Numbered from the stretch's first letter, positions 27,162-37,314 are shown. The stretch is DNA of 51,068 bases from an uncultured Nocardioides sp. (GCA_902805885.1 CADCUM010000078.1:1-51068), one strand, 5' to 3'. Notes: generated from the letters alone by a model not told the origin. Made by a program: numbers and translations.

Positions 27162-27398
27162 GTCTCGCGCTTCCCCTCATTAGCAGTGCCACCACCGTAT
27201 GTGGTGCGCGCAACATACCGACCCGATTCTGCCTCCTCGACGCCATCAGCGCGCCCTTCCGAACGGGTCGCACCCCCTTCCTTCCTCTTCCCCCACTTCT
27301 CCCCACCCCGGCCCGATCGGCGGCTGTCCACGCTCAGCAGCGCGTCCCGACGAGGCGAGGAACGCGGGCGATCGGTGCTCGAAACACGCTCGATGAGG
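27162..27398. other. Divergent control region between moxR and mraZ, moxR side
   Basis: No gene is seen. Two overlapping inverted repeats lie upstream of moxR. CACCAC and GTGGTG (27190-27206) have a 5-nt spacer. GTATGT and ACATAC (27197-27218) have a 10-nt spacer. TATGTT on the minus strand (27212-27217) could be the moxR -10. A repressor or activator site for the MoxR operon is plausible but unproven. Confidence 0.4.
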
Positions 27399-27426
27399 TT
27401 GACGGTGGAGCAATGTGGAGTAAAGT
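27399..27426 (+). promoter_or_regulatory. Promoter of mraZ and the dcw cluster
   Basis: TTGACG at 27399-27404, a 16-nt spacer and TAAAGT at 27421-27426. The spacer and -10 are filled with the MraZ repeats, and the expected start of the transcript lies about 50 nt before the mraZ ATG, which has GGGAGGTG as ribosome binding site. Confidence 0.7.
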
Positions 27427-27440
27427 GGGGCGAAGTGGGG
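27405..27440 (+). promoter_or_regulatory. MraZ operator: four GTGG(A/G)G boxes at 10-bp spacing
   Basis: GTGGAG at 27405 and 27415 and GTGGGG at 27425 and 27435, all on one strand and exactly one helical turn apart. MraZ proteins are known to bind direct repeats of this type upstream of their own gene and repress the dcw operon. The boxes overlap the -35/-10 spacer, the -10 and the start region. Confidence 0.85.
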
Positions 27441-27483
27441 GAGAGGGTCGACTCAGCCTCGCCGAGCAGGTGGGAGGTGCCGG

Positions 27484-27912
27484 ATGTTCTTCGGCACCTA
27501 CACGCCCAAGCTCGACGAGAAGGGCCGTCTCTTCCTCCCCGCCAAGTTCAGGGACCAGCTGACGGAGGGACTCGTGGTGACCCGAGGACAGGAGCGTTGC
27601 CTCACTGTCTGGTCGCTCGAGGACTTCGGTCGGCTGACCGACCGGCTCCGCGAGGCGCCGGTCACGCAGAAGAGCACCCGCGACTACGTCCGCATGCTGT
27701 TCGCCGCCGCCAGCCAGGAGGTGCCGGACAAGCAGGGACGGATCGGCATCCCCGCACCCCTGCGGGAGTACGCCTCGCTCCGCAAGGAGTGCGTCGTCAT
27801 CGGGTCGATGAACCGCATCGAGATCTGGGACCCGGCCGCCTGGGCGACCTACAGCGAGGAGCAGGAGCAGCGCTTCTCGGAGCTCAGCGACGAGGTCTTC
27901 CCAGGGATCTGA
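27484..27912 (+). CDS. mraZ: Transcriptional regulator MraZ
   Basis: 142 residues with two SpoVT/AbrB-like swapped-hairpin domains: FFGTYTPKLDEKGRLFLPAKFRDQL at the N-terminus, and QEVPDKQGRIGIPAPLREYASL in the middle, each with the DxKGR/DxQGR loop that contacts DNA as a ring-shaped oligomer. It probably represses its own promoter through the four boxes just upstream. ATG start, well-placed ribosome binding site. First gene of the division and cell-wall cluster. Confidence 0.95.
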   Translation: MFFGTYTPKLDEKGRLFLPAKFRDQLTEGLVVTRGQERCLTVWSLEDFGRLTDRLREAPVTQKSTRDYVRMLFAAASQEVPDKQGRIGIPAPLREYASLRKECVVIGSMNRIEIWDPAAWATYSEEQEQRFSELSDEVFPGI

Positions 27913-27914
27913 TG

Positions 27915-27932
27915 CCGGGCCCAGCGGCCCGG
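27915..27932 (+). terminator. Hairpin directly after mraZ
   Basis: CCGGGCC and GGCCCGG arms (7 perfect pairs) around a CAGC loop, beginning 3 nt after the mraZ stop. No U tract follows. It could be an attenuator or 3'-end protection separating mraZ from the rest of the cluster. Confidence 0.4.
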
Positions 27933-27974
27933 TCGTCCCGCCCACAACTGCACAGCTGACGTACGACACCGCAT

Positions 27975-28072
27975 CACCAGGTCTCGTGCCCGCTCTCCGT
28001 GTGTGCCATCTGGGGCACTTCCCCGGCACCAGAGGGCCTTCCCCACACAGGGGAGCGGGCAGGGACCTGGTG
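27975..28072 (+). ncRNA. Long structured leader upstream of rsmH, candidate mraW RNA motif
   Basis: Two arms pair over about 26 base pairs in three blocks: CACCAGGT (27975) with ACCTGGTG (28065); TGCCCGCTCTCC (27987) with GGGGAGCGGGCA (28050), one pair being G-U; TGTGTG (28000) with CACACA (28044). The 38-nt apical part can form alternative small hairpins (GGGG with CCCC, or CTGG with CCAG). A conserved actinobacterial RNA named the mraW motif is known upstream of mraW/rsmH genes; position and strong structure fit, but I could not compare with its consensus. Function of the motif is unknown. Confidence 0.6.
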
Positions 28073-28169
28073 CGGCGGCTCGCTCCCGCAGGGAGTCCGT
28101 CAGCCGCACCGCCAACGCCCGCAACACGTCCAGCAGAGCACCGAACGAGGGTCCAGTGGGGTCGAGACC

Positions 28170-28331
28170 ATGAGGAACACCCAGTCCTGGGAGCGCACGG
28201 CGGCCGGCACGCCGGCCCGCGTGCGTGACCAGGCGCGCGAGGTGCTCGCCGTGGTGACGTTCTCGGCGGTCACGGCCTCGTGCCTGGCGGTGGCGCTCCT
28301 CCTGCTCGCGAACCTGGGTCGGCAGGGCTGA
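28170..28331 (+). CDS. Small single-pass membrane protein upstream of rsmH
   Basis: 53 residues. A hydrophilic N-terminus (about 1-24) is followed by one hydrophobic helix (about 27-47) and the end NLGRQG. The ATG lies shortly after GGGGTCGAGACC, a weak ribosome binding site. An in-frame upstream ATG at 27999 would translate through the structured leader and was rejected. It ends 4 bp before the rsmH start, in the cluster's direction, so it is probably cotranscribed. No known family recognised; a division-related role is only guilt by association. Confidence 0.55.
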   Translation: MRNTQSWERTAAGTPARVRDQAREVLAVVTFSAVTASCLAVALLLLANLGRQG

Positions 28332-28335
28332 GTCG

Positions 28336-29325
28336 GTGACGCCGCCGAGCCACGCCCCGGTGCTCCTCGACCGGGTCGTCGCGCTCCTCTCGCCCGCGCT
28401 GGACCGTCCGGGAGCGGTGCTGGTCGACTGCACCCTCGGCCTGGGCGGGCACACCGAGGCCGTCCTGCAGCGGTGCGAGCACGCCGCCGTCATCGGCATC
28501 GACCGCGACCCCGACGCCCTCGGGCTCGCGGCCGAGCGGCTCGCCGGGTTCGGTGACAGGTTCACCCCCGCCCACGCGGTCTACGACGAGATCGAGGACG
28601 TGCTGGCCGAGCACGGGCGGTCGCAGGCCGACGCCGTGCTCTTCGACCTCGGTGTCTCCTCCATGCAGCTCGACGTCCGCGAGCGCGGGTTCGCCTACGC
28701 CGAGGACGCTCCGCTGGACATGCGGATGGACCCGACGCGCGGACCCACCGCGGCCGACCTGCTCAACACGGCGACCGCGGCCGAGCTGACCCGGGTGCTG
28801 CGCGAGTACGGCGAGGAGAAGTTCGCCAGCCGGATCGCCGGTGCCGTCGTACGACGCCGCGAGGAGAGGCCGTTCACGACGAGCGCCGACCTCGTCGAGC
28901 TGCTCTACGCCACCATCCCCGCGCCCGCACGGCGTACCGGCGGCCACCCGGCCAAGCGCACGTTCCAGGCCCTGCGGATGGAGGTCAACGACGAGCTGGC
29001 GGTGCTCCGCCGCGCCGTGCCGGCGGCCCTGGCCGTCGTGGGGGTCGGCGGCCGGGTCGTGGTGGAGTCCTACCACTCCCTCGAGGACCGCCTGGTCAAG
29101 CGGGCCTTCACCGCCGCGACCCGCAGTGACGTGCCGCCGGACATGCCCGTCGTCCCCGAGGGCATGGAGCCGCCCTTCCGCACCGTGACGCGCGGGGCCG
29201 AGCAGGCCGACGAGCGCGAGATCGCCGAGAACCCCCGAGCCGCCTCCGTCCGGCTGCGCGCCGTCGAGCGCGTCCGCCCGCCCTCGACCTCCCCGTCCTC
29301 CTCTTCCCCTGGAGCCGTCAGATGA
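28336..29325 (+). CDS. rsmH: 16S rRNA (cytosine1402-N4)-methyltransferase
   Basis: 329 residues, RsmH/MraW family, methylating C1402 in the P-site region of 16S rRNA with SAM. Seen are [12 protein letters not shown] at the start, [14 protein letters not shown] (SAM motif I), [48 protein letters not shown] and [14 protein letters not shown]. Full length. GTG start; ftsL begins within its stop codon (ATGA). Confidence 0.95.
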   Translation: MTPPSHAPVLLDRVVALLSPALDRPGAVLVDCTLGLGGHTEAVLQRCEHAAVIGIDRDPDALGLAAERLAGFGDRFTPAHAVYDEIEDVLAEHGRSQADAVLFDLGVSSMQLDVRERGFAYAEDAPLDMRMDPTRGPTAADLLNTATAAELTRVLREYGEEKFASRIAGAVVRRREERPFTTSADLVELLYATIPAPARRTGGHPAKRTFQALRMEVNDELAVLRRAVPAALAVVGVGGRVVVESYHSLEDRLVKRAFTAATRSDVPPDMPVVPEGMEPPFRTVTRGAEQADEREIAENPRAASVRLRAVERVRPPSTSPSSSSPGAVR

Positions 29326-29879
29326 GCAGTCCCGTCCCGCAGCCACGCCTGCGCGTCCCCCGTATCGCCCAGGACGCCGTCGACCGCGCGCGGCTCACGG
29401 TCGTGCCCCGGACCCGCTCCCGCGCGCCGCGGGTCCCGTTCGTCACGCTCGTCACCGTGGTGCTCGTCGGCGGCATCGTGGGGCTGCTCCTCTTCAACAC
29501 CTCGCTGCAGCAGGCGTCGTTCGCCGCGGCCTCCCTCGAGCAGCAGGCCGACGCCCTCGCCGCCCGCGAGCAGACCCTGCGCATGGAGCTCGACGAGCTG
29601 CGCAACCCCCAGCGGGTCGCGTCCGAGGCGCAGGAGATGGGCATGGTCATCCCGACCGCTCCGGTGTTCCTCCACCTCGGTGACGGCGAGGTCTCCGGCG
29701 TCCGGGCCCCGGCCACCCCCGCCGACGCGCTCCGGCTGCAGCCGAAGGCCCCGGTCCTGCCGGCCGTGCTGGCCCCGCCCGCGACCGTCGTGGAGGTCCC
29801 GGCAGCGCCCGAGCCGGCAGCGCCGTCCGGACGCGACCGGGTCCGCAGGGGCGACAGGGCGAACTCGGCCCGCCGCTGA
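29322..29879 (+). CDS. ftsL: FtsL-like cell division protein
   Basis: 185 residues with a basic cytoplasmic N-terminus, one membrane helix (about 39-58), a short coiled coil (about 60-95, [22 protein letters not shown] region) with [19 protein letters not shown], and a Pro/Ala-rich C-terminal tail. Fold and position between rsmH and ftsI identify it, since sequence conservation in this family is low. It should join FtsB/DivIC and FtsQ in the divisome. ATGA overlap with rsmH. Confidence 0.88.
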   Translation: MSSPVPQPRLRVPRIAQDAVDRARLTVVPRTRSRAPRVPFVTLVTVVLVGGIVGLLLFNTSLQQASFAAASLEQQADALAAREQTLRMELDELRNPQRVASEAQEMGMVIPTAPVFLHLGDGEVSGVRAPATPADALRLQPKAPVLPAVLAPPATVVEVPAAPEPAAPSGRDRVRRGDRANSARR

Positions 29880-29965
29880 CGGCGCGGCCAGCCGGGTTCG
29901 ACGGCGGCCGCTGTGTAGGAATGTCGTGAGGGCCCGTCCAGGGCCGGAACAAGGGAGGAGAGCCT

Positions 29966-31741
29966 GTGCCGAGCACCGACCGCTCGCGTCGGCGCGGCGC
30001 CACGCGCGGCGCTCCGCTGGTCCGCCTGCGTGTCGGCTTCGTCGTGATCGCGATGGTGCTCTCGTTCTTCGGTGCCCGCCTGGTCCAGCTGCAGGGCATG
30101 GACCCGCGGTCGTACGCGTCGATGGCCGCCGCCGAGGGCGCCGTGGAGGTCCCCCTGCTCGCCGAGCGCGGCGACATCCTCGACCGCAACGGCATCCCGC
30201 TCGCCGACTCGATCCAGGGCAAGATGGTCTGGGCGGACCCGACGCTGACCGAGGACGAGGCGCCGGAGATCGCCCGGCTGCTGTCCGACCGTCTCGGCAT
30301 CGACTACTTCCGGACGCTCGAGGCGCTGCGCGGCCGCAAGGACGGGAGCCAGTTCGAGTACGTCGCCCGCCGGGTGCCCAGCACGCTCGCGACCGACACC
30401 GTCGCGGAGCTCGAGGGACTCGGCTACGAGGGCGTCGGGCTCGAGGACGACCCGATCCGCGACTACCCCGCCGGCGACGTCGCGGCCAACATCGTGGGCT
30501 ACATGGGGACCGACGAGCCGCTCGGCGGGCTCGAGCGGACCTTCGACGCCCAGCTCGCCGGCACCGACGGCGTGGCCACCTGGCAGTCGAACTCGCGCAA
30601 GGGCGTGCGCATCCCGCTGCGCGAGAGCACGATCGAGGCGCCCGTCGACGGGGAGCCGCTGCGGACCACGATCGACCGCGACCTGCAGTGGTTCACCCAG
30701 AAGGTGCTGGCCCAGGCGGTGGACCGCTACCGCGGCGAGAGCGGCGCAGCCGTCGTGCTCGACACCAGGACGGGCGACGTCCTCGCCCTCGCCGACGTCC
30801 CGACCTTCGACGCCAACGAGCCCACCGAGGCCCGTGAGGAGGACCTCGGGGCACGGTCGATGAACCTGGCCTACGAGCCCGGCTCGGTCGAGAAGGTGCT
30901 GACGGTCGCGGCGCTCATCGACGCGGGGAAGTCCTTCCCGCGGCAGCGCTTCAAGGTGCCGTCGTCCCTGATGCGCCAGGACCGGCCGATCGGCGACTGG
31001 TTCGACCACGGGACCATCCGCCTCACGCTCGCCGGCATCCTCGCGAAGTCCTCCAACATCGGGACGGTCCTCGCCGCCGACGCGTTCACGCCGGTCCAGC
31101 TGGTCGACTACCTCCAGCGCTTCGGGCTGGGCCGGCGCACCGACATCGGGGTGCGGGGCGAGTCGCCCGGCATCCTGGGTGCCGGCGAGGTGATGACCTC
31201 CCAGGCCAAGGACCGCGTCGCGTTCGGCCAGTCCCTCTCCGTCAACGTCGTCCAGATGGCTGCCGCGGTCAACACGATCGCCAACGACGGGGTCCGCGTC
31301 GACCCCAGCCTCATCAGCGGCTCGGCCACGACCGACGAGGGCGTCGTCGTCGGCACCGACGTGGCCACCCGGACCCGGGTGGTGAGCCGGCGTGCGGCGC
31401 AGGGCACGGCGCGGATGATGGAGCGGGTCCTCGACCCCGAGGACGGCGTCGCGCCGGCGGCCGCGGTCCCCGGCTACCTGGTGGCCGGCAAGACCGGCAC
31501 GGCCCAGCGGGTCGACCCGGAGTGCGCCTGCTACCGGGGGACCAGCGTCTCCTTCGGTGGCTTCGCCCCCGCCGACGACGCGCGCTTCACCGTCTACGTC
31601 GTCGTGCACGCGCCCCAGGTCGACGGCGGCGGCGGCTCGATCGCCGGTCCCGTCTTCTCCCGCATCATGGGCTACGTCCTGGGCCGCTACGGCGTCCCGC
31701 CGACCGGCGGCACCCCGTCGCGGCTGCCCGTCGAGTGGTGA
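29966..31741 (+). CDS. ftsI: Septal peptidoglycan transpeptidase (PBP3-type)
   Basis: 591 residues, class B penicillin-binding protein. A membrane helix (about 23-42) is followed by the dimerisation domain with LAERGDILDRNGIPLAD and then the transpeptidase domain: SVEK with active Ser307, SSN at about 362-364, and KTGTA at about 509. It crosslinks septal peptidoglycan with FtsW. The 86-bp gap after ftsL holds AGGGAGGAGA just before the GTG start. The murE start overlaps its stop (GTGA). Confidence 0.95.
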   Translation: MPSTDRSRRRGATRGAPLVRLRVGFVVIAMVLSFFGARLVQLQGMDPRSYASMAAAEGAVEVPLLAERGDILDRNGIPLADSIQGKMVWADPTLTEDEAPEIARLLSDRLGIDYFRTLEALRGRKDGSQFEYVARRVPSTLATDTVAELEGLGYEGVGLEDDPIRDYPAGDVAANIVGYMGTDEPLGGLERTFDAQLAGTDGVATWQSNSRKGVRIPLRESTIEAPVDGEPLRTTIDRDLQWFTQKVLAQAVDRYRGESGAAVVLDTRTGDVLALADVPTFDANEPTEAREEDLGARSMNLAYEPGSVEKVLTVAALIDAGKSFPRQRFKVPSSLMRQDRPIGDWFDHGTIRLTLAGILAKSSNIGTVLAADAFTPVQLVDYLQRFGLGRRTDIGVRGESPGILGAGEVMTSQAKDRVAFGQSLSVNVVQMAAAVNTIANDGVRVDPSLISGSATTDEGVVVGTDVATRTRVVSRRAAQGTARMMERVLDPEDGVAPAAAVPGYLVAGKTGTAQRVDPECACYRGTSVSFGGFAPADDARFTVYVVVHAPQVDGGGGSIAGPVFSRIMGYVLGRYGVPPTGGTPSRLPVEW

Positions 31742-33288
31742 CTCGATACCCTCCGCTGGTGGACCGGGCCAGTACGACGCGACCTTCGCGTCCCGTAGCG
31801 ACACCCGCGGCCGACCTCGCGTCCTGGCTGGCCGAGCGCACCGACGTCAGCACCCGCGGTGACCTCGGGGTCACGGTCAGCGGGATCTCCCTCAGCACGT
31901 CCCGGCTGCAGCGCGGCGACCTCTACGCCGCCCTCCCCGGCGCGCGGGCGCACGGAGCCGACTTCACCGCCGAGGCCGCCGCCGCCGGGGCCGCCGTGGT
32001 CCTCACCGATCCGGCCGGCGCCGAGCGGCTGCCCGAGGGCCTGCCGGCGATCGTCGTACCGGACCCGCGGGCCGTGCTCGGCGGTCTCGCCGCCCACCTC
32101 TACGACCACCCGGCCGAACGACTCCGGCTGATCGGCGTGACCGGCACCCAGGGCAAGACCACCACGACCCGGCTGCTGGAGCAGGGCCTCACCGCCGCAG
32201 GCGTCCCGGCGGCCGTGGTCGGCACCGTCGGCACCCGCATCGCCGGCCAGGACGTGAAGACGCAGCTGACCACGCCCGAGGCGCCCGACCTGCACGGGCT
32301 CTTCGCGGTGATGGACGAGCGCGGCGTCGACACCTGCGCCATGGAGGTCTCCAGCCACGCGCTGGTGCGGGGCCGGGTGGACGGGGTGGTCTTCGACGTC
32401 GCCACCTTCCTCAACCTCGGCCGCGACCACCTCGACTTCCACGCCGACCTCGACGACTACTTCGCCGCCAAGGCCTCGCTCTTCACCCCGGCGCGGGCGC
32501 GGCAGGGGCTCACCAACGTCGACGACGAGCACGGCAGGCTGCTGCTGGAGCGCGCGACGATCCCGATGGCGACGTTCTCGGCGGGCGGGCGCGAGGCCGA
32601 CTGGCGCGCCACCGGCGTCGAGCTCAGCGCGCGGGGGGCTCGGTTCACCGTGACCGGTCCGGACGGGTCGTCGTTCCCGGCCGCGGTCCCGGTCCCGGGG
32701 GTCTTCAACGTCGCCAACGCCCTGGCCGGCATCGCCTCGGCCGCGCTGGCGGGGCTCGACCCGCGCACGGTCGCCGACGGCATCGCGCAGGGTGGCGGGG
32801 TCCCCGGGCGGCTCGAGCCGGTGGAGGCCGGCCAGGACTTCATCGTGGTCGTCGACTACGCCCACAAGCCCGACGCCGTGGCGGCGGTGCTCGACACCCT
32901 CCGTCCCCTGACCGACGGGCGGCTGCTGGTCGTGATCGGCGCCGGCGGTGACCGCGACCCCGGCAAGCGGCCCATCATGGGCGAGCTGGCGGCCCGGCTC
33001 GCCGACGTCGTCGTCGTCACCGACGACAACCCCCGCACCGAGGACCCGGCGTCGATCCGTGCTGCGCTCCTCGAGGGCACCGTGGGCGGCACCGCCGAGG
33101 TGGTCGAGGTCGGTGACCGGCGGCTGGCCATCCGCGAGGCGCTCCACCGGGCGGCCCCGGGAGACGTCGTGCTGGTCGCGGGCAAGGGTCACGAGACGGG
33201 GCAGGAGGTGCGCGGGGAGGTGCACCCCTTCGACGACCGGGTCGTGGCGGCCGAGGAGATCCGAGCGCGCCGGCAGGTGGCGCCGTGA
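31738..33288 (+). CDS. murE: UDP-MurNAc-tripeptide ligase (diaminopimelate-adding)
   Basis: 516 residues. It adds diaminopimelate to UDP-MurNAc-Ala-Glu using ATP. GVTGTQGKTTTTRLL is the ATP loop, MEVSSHALVRGRV and NLGRDHLDFH the central domain, VVDYAHKPDAV and GAGGDRDPGKRP the third domain, and TDDNPRTEDP holds the DNPR motif typical of diaminopimelate rather than lysine ligases. GTG 31738 (overlapping the ftsI stop) was chosen; GTG 31759 is an alternative. Confidence 0.94.
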   Translation: MTRYPPLVDRASTTRPSRPVATPAADLASWLAERTDVSTRGDLGVTVSGISLSTSRLQRGDLYAALPGARAHGADFTAEAAAAGAAVVLTDPAGAERLPEGLPAIVVPDPRAVLGGLAAHLYDHPAERLRLIGVTGTQGKTTTTRLLEQGLTAAGVPAAVVGTVGTRIAGQDVKTQLTTPEAPDLHGLFAVMDERGVDTCAMEVSSHALVRGRVDGVVFDVATFLNLGRDHLDFHADLDDYFAAKASLFTPARARQGLTNVDDEHGRLLLERATIPMATFSAGGREADWRATGVELSARGARFTVTGPDGSSFPAAVPVPGVFNVANALAGIASAALAGLDPRTVADGIAQGGGVPGRLEPVEAGQDFIVVVDYAHKPDAVAAVLDTLRPLTDGRLLVVIGAGGDRDPGKRPIMGELAARLADVVVVTDDNPRTEDPASIRAALLEGTVGGTAEVVEVGDRRLAIREALHRAAPGDVVLVAGKGHETGQEVRGEVHPFDDRVVAAEEIRARRQVAP

Positions 33289-34727
33289 TCGAGATGACGC
33301 TCGCGGAGATCGCGACGGCGGTCGGTGGCACCCTCCACGGCGACGCTGTCGTGACCGGTCCGGCCTTCGTCGACACCCGGACCCCCCACGTCGGCGGGCT
33401 CTTCGTCGCCGTGGCAGGGGAGCGCGTGGACGGCCACGACTTCGCCGGTACGGCGCTCGCCGCGGGTGCTGCCGCCGTCCTCGGCACCCGGCCGACCGAG
33501 GCCCCGACGGTCGTCGTCGACGACACGGTCCGCGCGCTGGGGCGCCTGTCCCGCCACGTCCTCGACCGGCTCGACACGACGACGGTGCACGCCCTGACCG
33601 GTTCGCAGGGCAAGACCGGCGTCAAGGACTACCTCGCGGCGGTGCTGGCCCAGGACGGGCCGACGATCGCCACCGAGGGCAACTTCAACAACGAGATCGG
33701 CGTGCCGCTCACGGTGCTGCGCGCCACCCCCGGGACCGGCCACCTGGTGGTCGAGATGGGGGCTCGCGGCATCGGGCACATCGCCTACCTCTGCGAGCTC
33801 GCGCCACCGGACGTGGCCGCGGTCCTCAACGTCGGCACCGCCCACATCGGTGAGTTCGGCAGCCAGGAGGCGATCGCCCGGGGCAAGGGGGAGATCGTCG
33901 AGGCCCTTCGGCCGGAGGGGACGGCCGTGCTCAACGCGGACGATCCGCTGGTCGCCGCCATGGCCGGCCGCACCCGGGCCCGCGTGCTCCGCTTCGGACG
34001 GGGCGGCGAGGTCAGCGCCGAGGACGTGACGCACGACGAGCTGGGCCGTCCCACGTTCCGGCTGGTCCACGGCGGTCGCAGTGCCGAGGTCCGGCTGCGC
34101 CAGCTCGGCTCCCACCAGGTCGCCAACGCCCTCGCCGCGGCCGGGATGGCGCTCGCGGTGGGGCTCCCGCTGGACGACGTGGCCCGCGCCCTCGGCGACG
34201 CCGTACCTGCCTCGCGCTGGCGGATGGAGCTGCGCGAGCAGGGCGACGGCCTGGTCGTGGTCAACGACGCCTACAACGCCAACCCCGAGTCGGTGGAGGC
34301 GGCGCTGGACACCTTGAACGTGATCAGCCGGCGCAGCGGACGGCGCACGGTGGCCGTGCTGGGGGAGATGCTCGAGCTCGGCGAGGGGTCGGTCGCCGGA
34401 CACCGCCGCGTCGGGCACTTCGCCGCCGCGTCCCGGCTGGACGTGCTCGTGACGGTCGGCGACGCCGCGGCCGACATCGCCGACGCCGCTCGCGGCCACC
34501 GCACGTGGCGGGGCGAGGCCGTCCCGACGGCGAGCCGTGCCGAGGCGCTCGAGTGGCTGCGGCACAATGTCTCGGCCGGTGACGTCGTCCTCGTGAAGGC
34601 ATCACGGGGGGCTGCACTGGAGACCGTGGCCGAGGGACTCCTCGCCGAGAGCGTCCCCGACCGACTCCGCCCGCAGCCCGCCCACCAGCCTCCGCATCCG
34701 CGCCACGAAGGGACCAGCACGCGATGA
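33285..34727 (+). CDS. murF: UDP-MurNAc-tripeptide-D-Ala-D-Ala ligase
   Basis: 480 residues; attaches the D-Ala-D-Ala dipeptide to complete the cytoplasmic precursor. N-terminal [12 protein letters not shown] with [17 protein letters not shown] loop [44 protein letters not shown], and [18 protein letters not shown] in the C-terminal domain. GTG start inside the murE stop. Its end overlaps mraY by 4 bases. Confidence 0.94.
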   Translation: MIEMTLAEIATAVGGTLHGDAVVTGPAFVDTRTPHVGGLFVAVAGERVDGHDFAGTALAAGAAAVLGTRPTEAPTVVVDDTVRALGRLSRHVLDRLDTTTVHALTGSQGKTGVKDYLAAVLAQDGPTIATEGNFNNEIGVPLTVLRATPGTGHLVVEMGARGIGHIAYLCELAPPDVAAVLNVGTAHIGEFGSQEAIARGKGEIVEALRPEGTAVLNADDPLVAAMAGRTRARVLRFGRGGEVSAEDVTHDELGRPTFRLVHGGRSAEVRLRQLGSHQVANALAAAGMALAVGLPLDDVARALGDAVPASRWRMELREQGDGLVVVNDAYNANPESVEAALDTLNVISRRSGRRTVAVLGEMLELGEGSVAGHRRVGHFAAASRLDVLVTVGDAAADIADAARGHRTWRGEAVPTASRAEALEWLRHNVSAGDVVLVKASRGAALETVAEGLLAESVPDRLRPQPAHQPPHPRHEGTSTR

Positions 34728-35836
34728 GAGCCATCCTGTTCGGCGGAGGGCTCTCGCTGCTGATCTCGCTGCTCGGCACCCGCTACGCCATCCGCCTCCT
34801 GTCCCGGCGCGGCTACGGGCAGGAGATCCGCGACGACGGGCCCACCACCCACCACACCAAGCGCGGCACGCCCACCATGGGCGGCATCGTCATCATCCTG
34901 GCGGCCCTGGTGGGGTACGGCGCCGCGAAGGTCATCACGGGCCAGGCGCCCACGGCGTCCGCGCTGCTGCTGCTCTTCCTCTTCCTCGGGCTGGGCCTGG
35001 TGGGCTTCCTCGACGACTTCATCAAGATCTCCCGCCAGCGCAGCCTCGGGCTGCGCAGCCGCGCCAAGATCATCGGCCAGACCGTGGTGGCGGTGGTCTT
35101 CGGCTGGCTCGCGCTGTCGCCGGCGCTCGAGGACGAGCGCGGCTGGCGACCGGCGACCCACCACATCTCGTTCATCCGGGACTACGAGCGCCTGGTGCTG
35201 CCGACCGTGGTGGTGGTCCTGCTGATCTGGCTGATCGTCACCGGCACCTCCAACGCCGTGAACCTCTCCGACGGCCTCGACGGGCTGGCCACCGGCGCGT
35301 CGATCCTCGTCTTCGCGGCGTACACGCTGGTGAACATCTGGCAGAACAGCCAGTCCTGCGCGCTCCAGGCGGGTCCCAAGTGCTACGAGGTGCGCGACCC
35401 CCTGGACCTGGCCGTCGTGTCGGCGGCCATCACCGGCGCCTGCTTCGGCTTCCTGTGGTGGAACGCCTCGCCGGCGCAGATCTTCATGGGCGACACCGGG
35501 TCCCTGGCCCTGGGCGGGGCCATGGCGGGCTTCGCGATCATGACCCGCACCGAGCTGCTGCTGCTCGTCATCGGCGGCCTCTTCGTGCTCATCACGCTGT
35601 CGGTGATGGTCCAGGTGTCGGTCTTCAAGGCCAGCCGCGCCAGCGGGCTGTTCCGGTCGGTGTTCCGGGTGAAGCCCGGGCACCGGGTGTTCCGCATGAC
35701 GCCGCTGCACCACCACTTCGAGATGCTCGGCTGGGAACAGGTCACGATCGTGATCCGGTTCTGGATCGTCACGGGACTGTGCGTGGCGGTCGGCATCGGC
35801 ATGTTCTACGCCGAGTGGGTCGCGGGCGTCGGATGA
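34724..35836 (+). CDS. mraY: Phospho-MurNAc-pentapeptide transferase
   Basis: 370 residues, about ten membrane helices; transfers phospho-MurNAc-pentapeptide to undecaprenyl phosphate, forming lipid I. Visible motifs: [16 protein letters not shown], the Asp pair in [32 protein letters not shown] and [17 protein letters not shown] overlaps at both ends couple it to murF and murD. Confidence 0.95.
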   Translation: MRAILFGGGLSLLISLLGTRYAIRLLSRRGYGQEIRDDGPTTHHTKRGTPTMGGIVIILAALVGYGAAKVITGQAPTASALLLLFLFLGLGLVGFLDDFIKISRQRSLGLRSRAKIIGQTVVAVVFGWLALSPALEDERGWRPATHHISFIRDYERLVLPTVVVVLLIWLIVTGTSNAVNLSDGLDGLATGASILVFAAYTLVNIWQNSQSCALQAGPKCYEVRDPLDLAVVSAAITGACFGFLWWNASPAQIFMGDTGSLALGGAMAGFAIMTRTELLLLVIGGLFVLITLSVMVQVSVFKASRASGLFRSVFRVKPGHRVFRMTPLHHHFEMLGWEQVTIVIRFWIVTGLCVAVGIGMFYAEWVAGVG

Positions 35837-37314
35837 ACCACCCCCGCCTCGAGGAGCTGGGACGCCGCGACGACTGGAGCAGCGTCCGGGCGGTGGTCGC
35901 CGGGTTCGGCGTCTCGGGTGCCGCTGCGGCCGACAACCTGCTCTTCCTCGGCGCCGACGTCACCGCGCTGGACGAGGCCACCGACGACACGAAGGCCGAG
36001 CGTGCGCAGCTGCTCGAGAGCCTCGGCGCCCGCATCCGGCTCGAGGCGGGCGCCACCGCGACCCTCCCGGACGACGTCGACGTCCTGGTGACCTCGCCCG
36101 GCTGGAAGCCGTCGGCGCCCCTCCTGGCCCAGGCCGCCGCCCGCGGCGTACCGGTCTGGGGGGAGGTCGAGCTGGCCTGGCGGCTGCGCGATCCCGAGCA
36201 CCCGGCTCCCTGGCTCGCCGTGACCGGCACCAACGGCAAGACCACGACGGTGCAGATGCTCGACTCCATCCTGCGCGCCGCAGGACTGCGCAGCGCCGCG
36301 GTCGGCAACGTCGGTCGCCCGATCGTCGAGGCCGTGATGGACCCCGAGCCGCTCGACGTGCTCGCGGTCGAGCTCTCCAGCTTCCAGCTCCACTACACCC
36401 GCTCCGTCGCGGCGGAGTCCGCGGCGGTGCTCAACGTCGCCGAGGACCACCTCGACTGGTACGACGGCGACTGGCTCGGTGGGTCCTCCGGCATGGACCG
36501 CTACGCCGCGGACAAGGGACGGATCTACGAGAACGTCGAGCGGGCGTGCGTCTACAACGTCGCCGACCCCACGACCGAGGCCCTCGTCCGCGAGGCCGAC
36601 GTCCGGGAGGGGGCTCGGGCGGTGGGCTTCACCCTCGGCATGCCGGGTGTCGGGATGCTGGGCGTCGTCGAGGACATCCTCGTCGACCGTGCCTTCATCG
36701 AGGAGCGGGCGACGAGCGCCGCGGAGCTCTGCACCCTCGACGTGCTCGCGTCTCCGGCGCCGCACGTGGTGGCGAACGCCCTCGCGGCGGCGGCCCTGGC
36801 CAGGGCGCACGGCGTCAGCCAGCAGGCGGTGCGCGACGGTCTGGCGGCGTTCCGGCCCGACGGCCACCGCATCTCGCTCGTCGCGGAGGCCGGGGGAGTG
36901 AGCTGGGTCGACGACTCCAAGGCCACCAACCCGCACGCCGCCCAGTCATCGCTCCAGGCCTACGACCCGGTCGTCTGGGTGGCGGGCGGGCTCGCCAAGG
37001 GAGCGCGCTTCGACGACCTCGTCACCGCCGTACGAGGCCGGCTGCGGGGGGTGGTGCTGCTCGGCCGCGACCGCCGGGTCATCGCCGACGCTCTTTCGCG
37101 ACACGCCCCGGATGTGCCCGTCATCGAGCTGGGCGACGGTGAGGATGGAGATCCCATGGAGCGTGTCGTGGACGCTGCAGCCGGGCTCGCCAGGCCCGGC
37201 GACACCGTGCTGCTGGCCCCGGGATGCGCGTCGATGGACATGTTCGACAACTACGGCGCGCGCGGCGACGCGTTCGCCGCCGCGGTCCGGCGTCGGATCG
37301 CACGACCCGACTGA
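35833..37314 (+). CDS. murD: UDP-MurNAc-L-alanine:D-glutamate ligase
   Basis: 493 residues. Rossmann-like start [23 protein letters not shown], then [19 protein letters not shown] loop [61 protein letters not shown] and [22 protein letters not shown]. Adds D-glutamate to UDP-MurNAc-Ala in the cytosol. ATG 35833 was chosen as it overlaps the mraY stop; 31 bp separate it from ftsW. Confidence 0.94.
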   Translation: MNHPRLEELGRRDDWSSVRAVVAGFGVSGAAAADNLLFLGADVTALDEATDDTKAERAQLLESLGARIRLEAGATATLPDDVDVLVTSPGWKPSAPLLAQAAARGVPVWGEVELAWRLRDPEHPAPWLAVTGTNGKTTTVQMLDSILRAAGLRSAAVGNVGRPIVEAVMDPEPLDVLAVELSSFQLHYTRSVAAESAAVLNVAEDHLDWYDGDWLGGSSGMDRYAADKGRIYENVERACVYNVADPTTEALVREADVREGARAVGFTLGMPGVGMLGVVEDILVDRAFIEERATSAAELCTLDVLASPAPHVVANALAAAALARAHGVSQQAVRDGLAAFRPDGHRISLVAEAGGVSWVDDSKATNPHAAQSSLQAYDPVVWVAGGLAKGARFDDLVTAVRGRLRGVVLLGRDRRVIADALSRHAPDVPVIELGDGEDGDPMERVVDAAAGLARPGDTVLLAPGCASMDMFDNYGARGDAFAAAVRRRIARPD

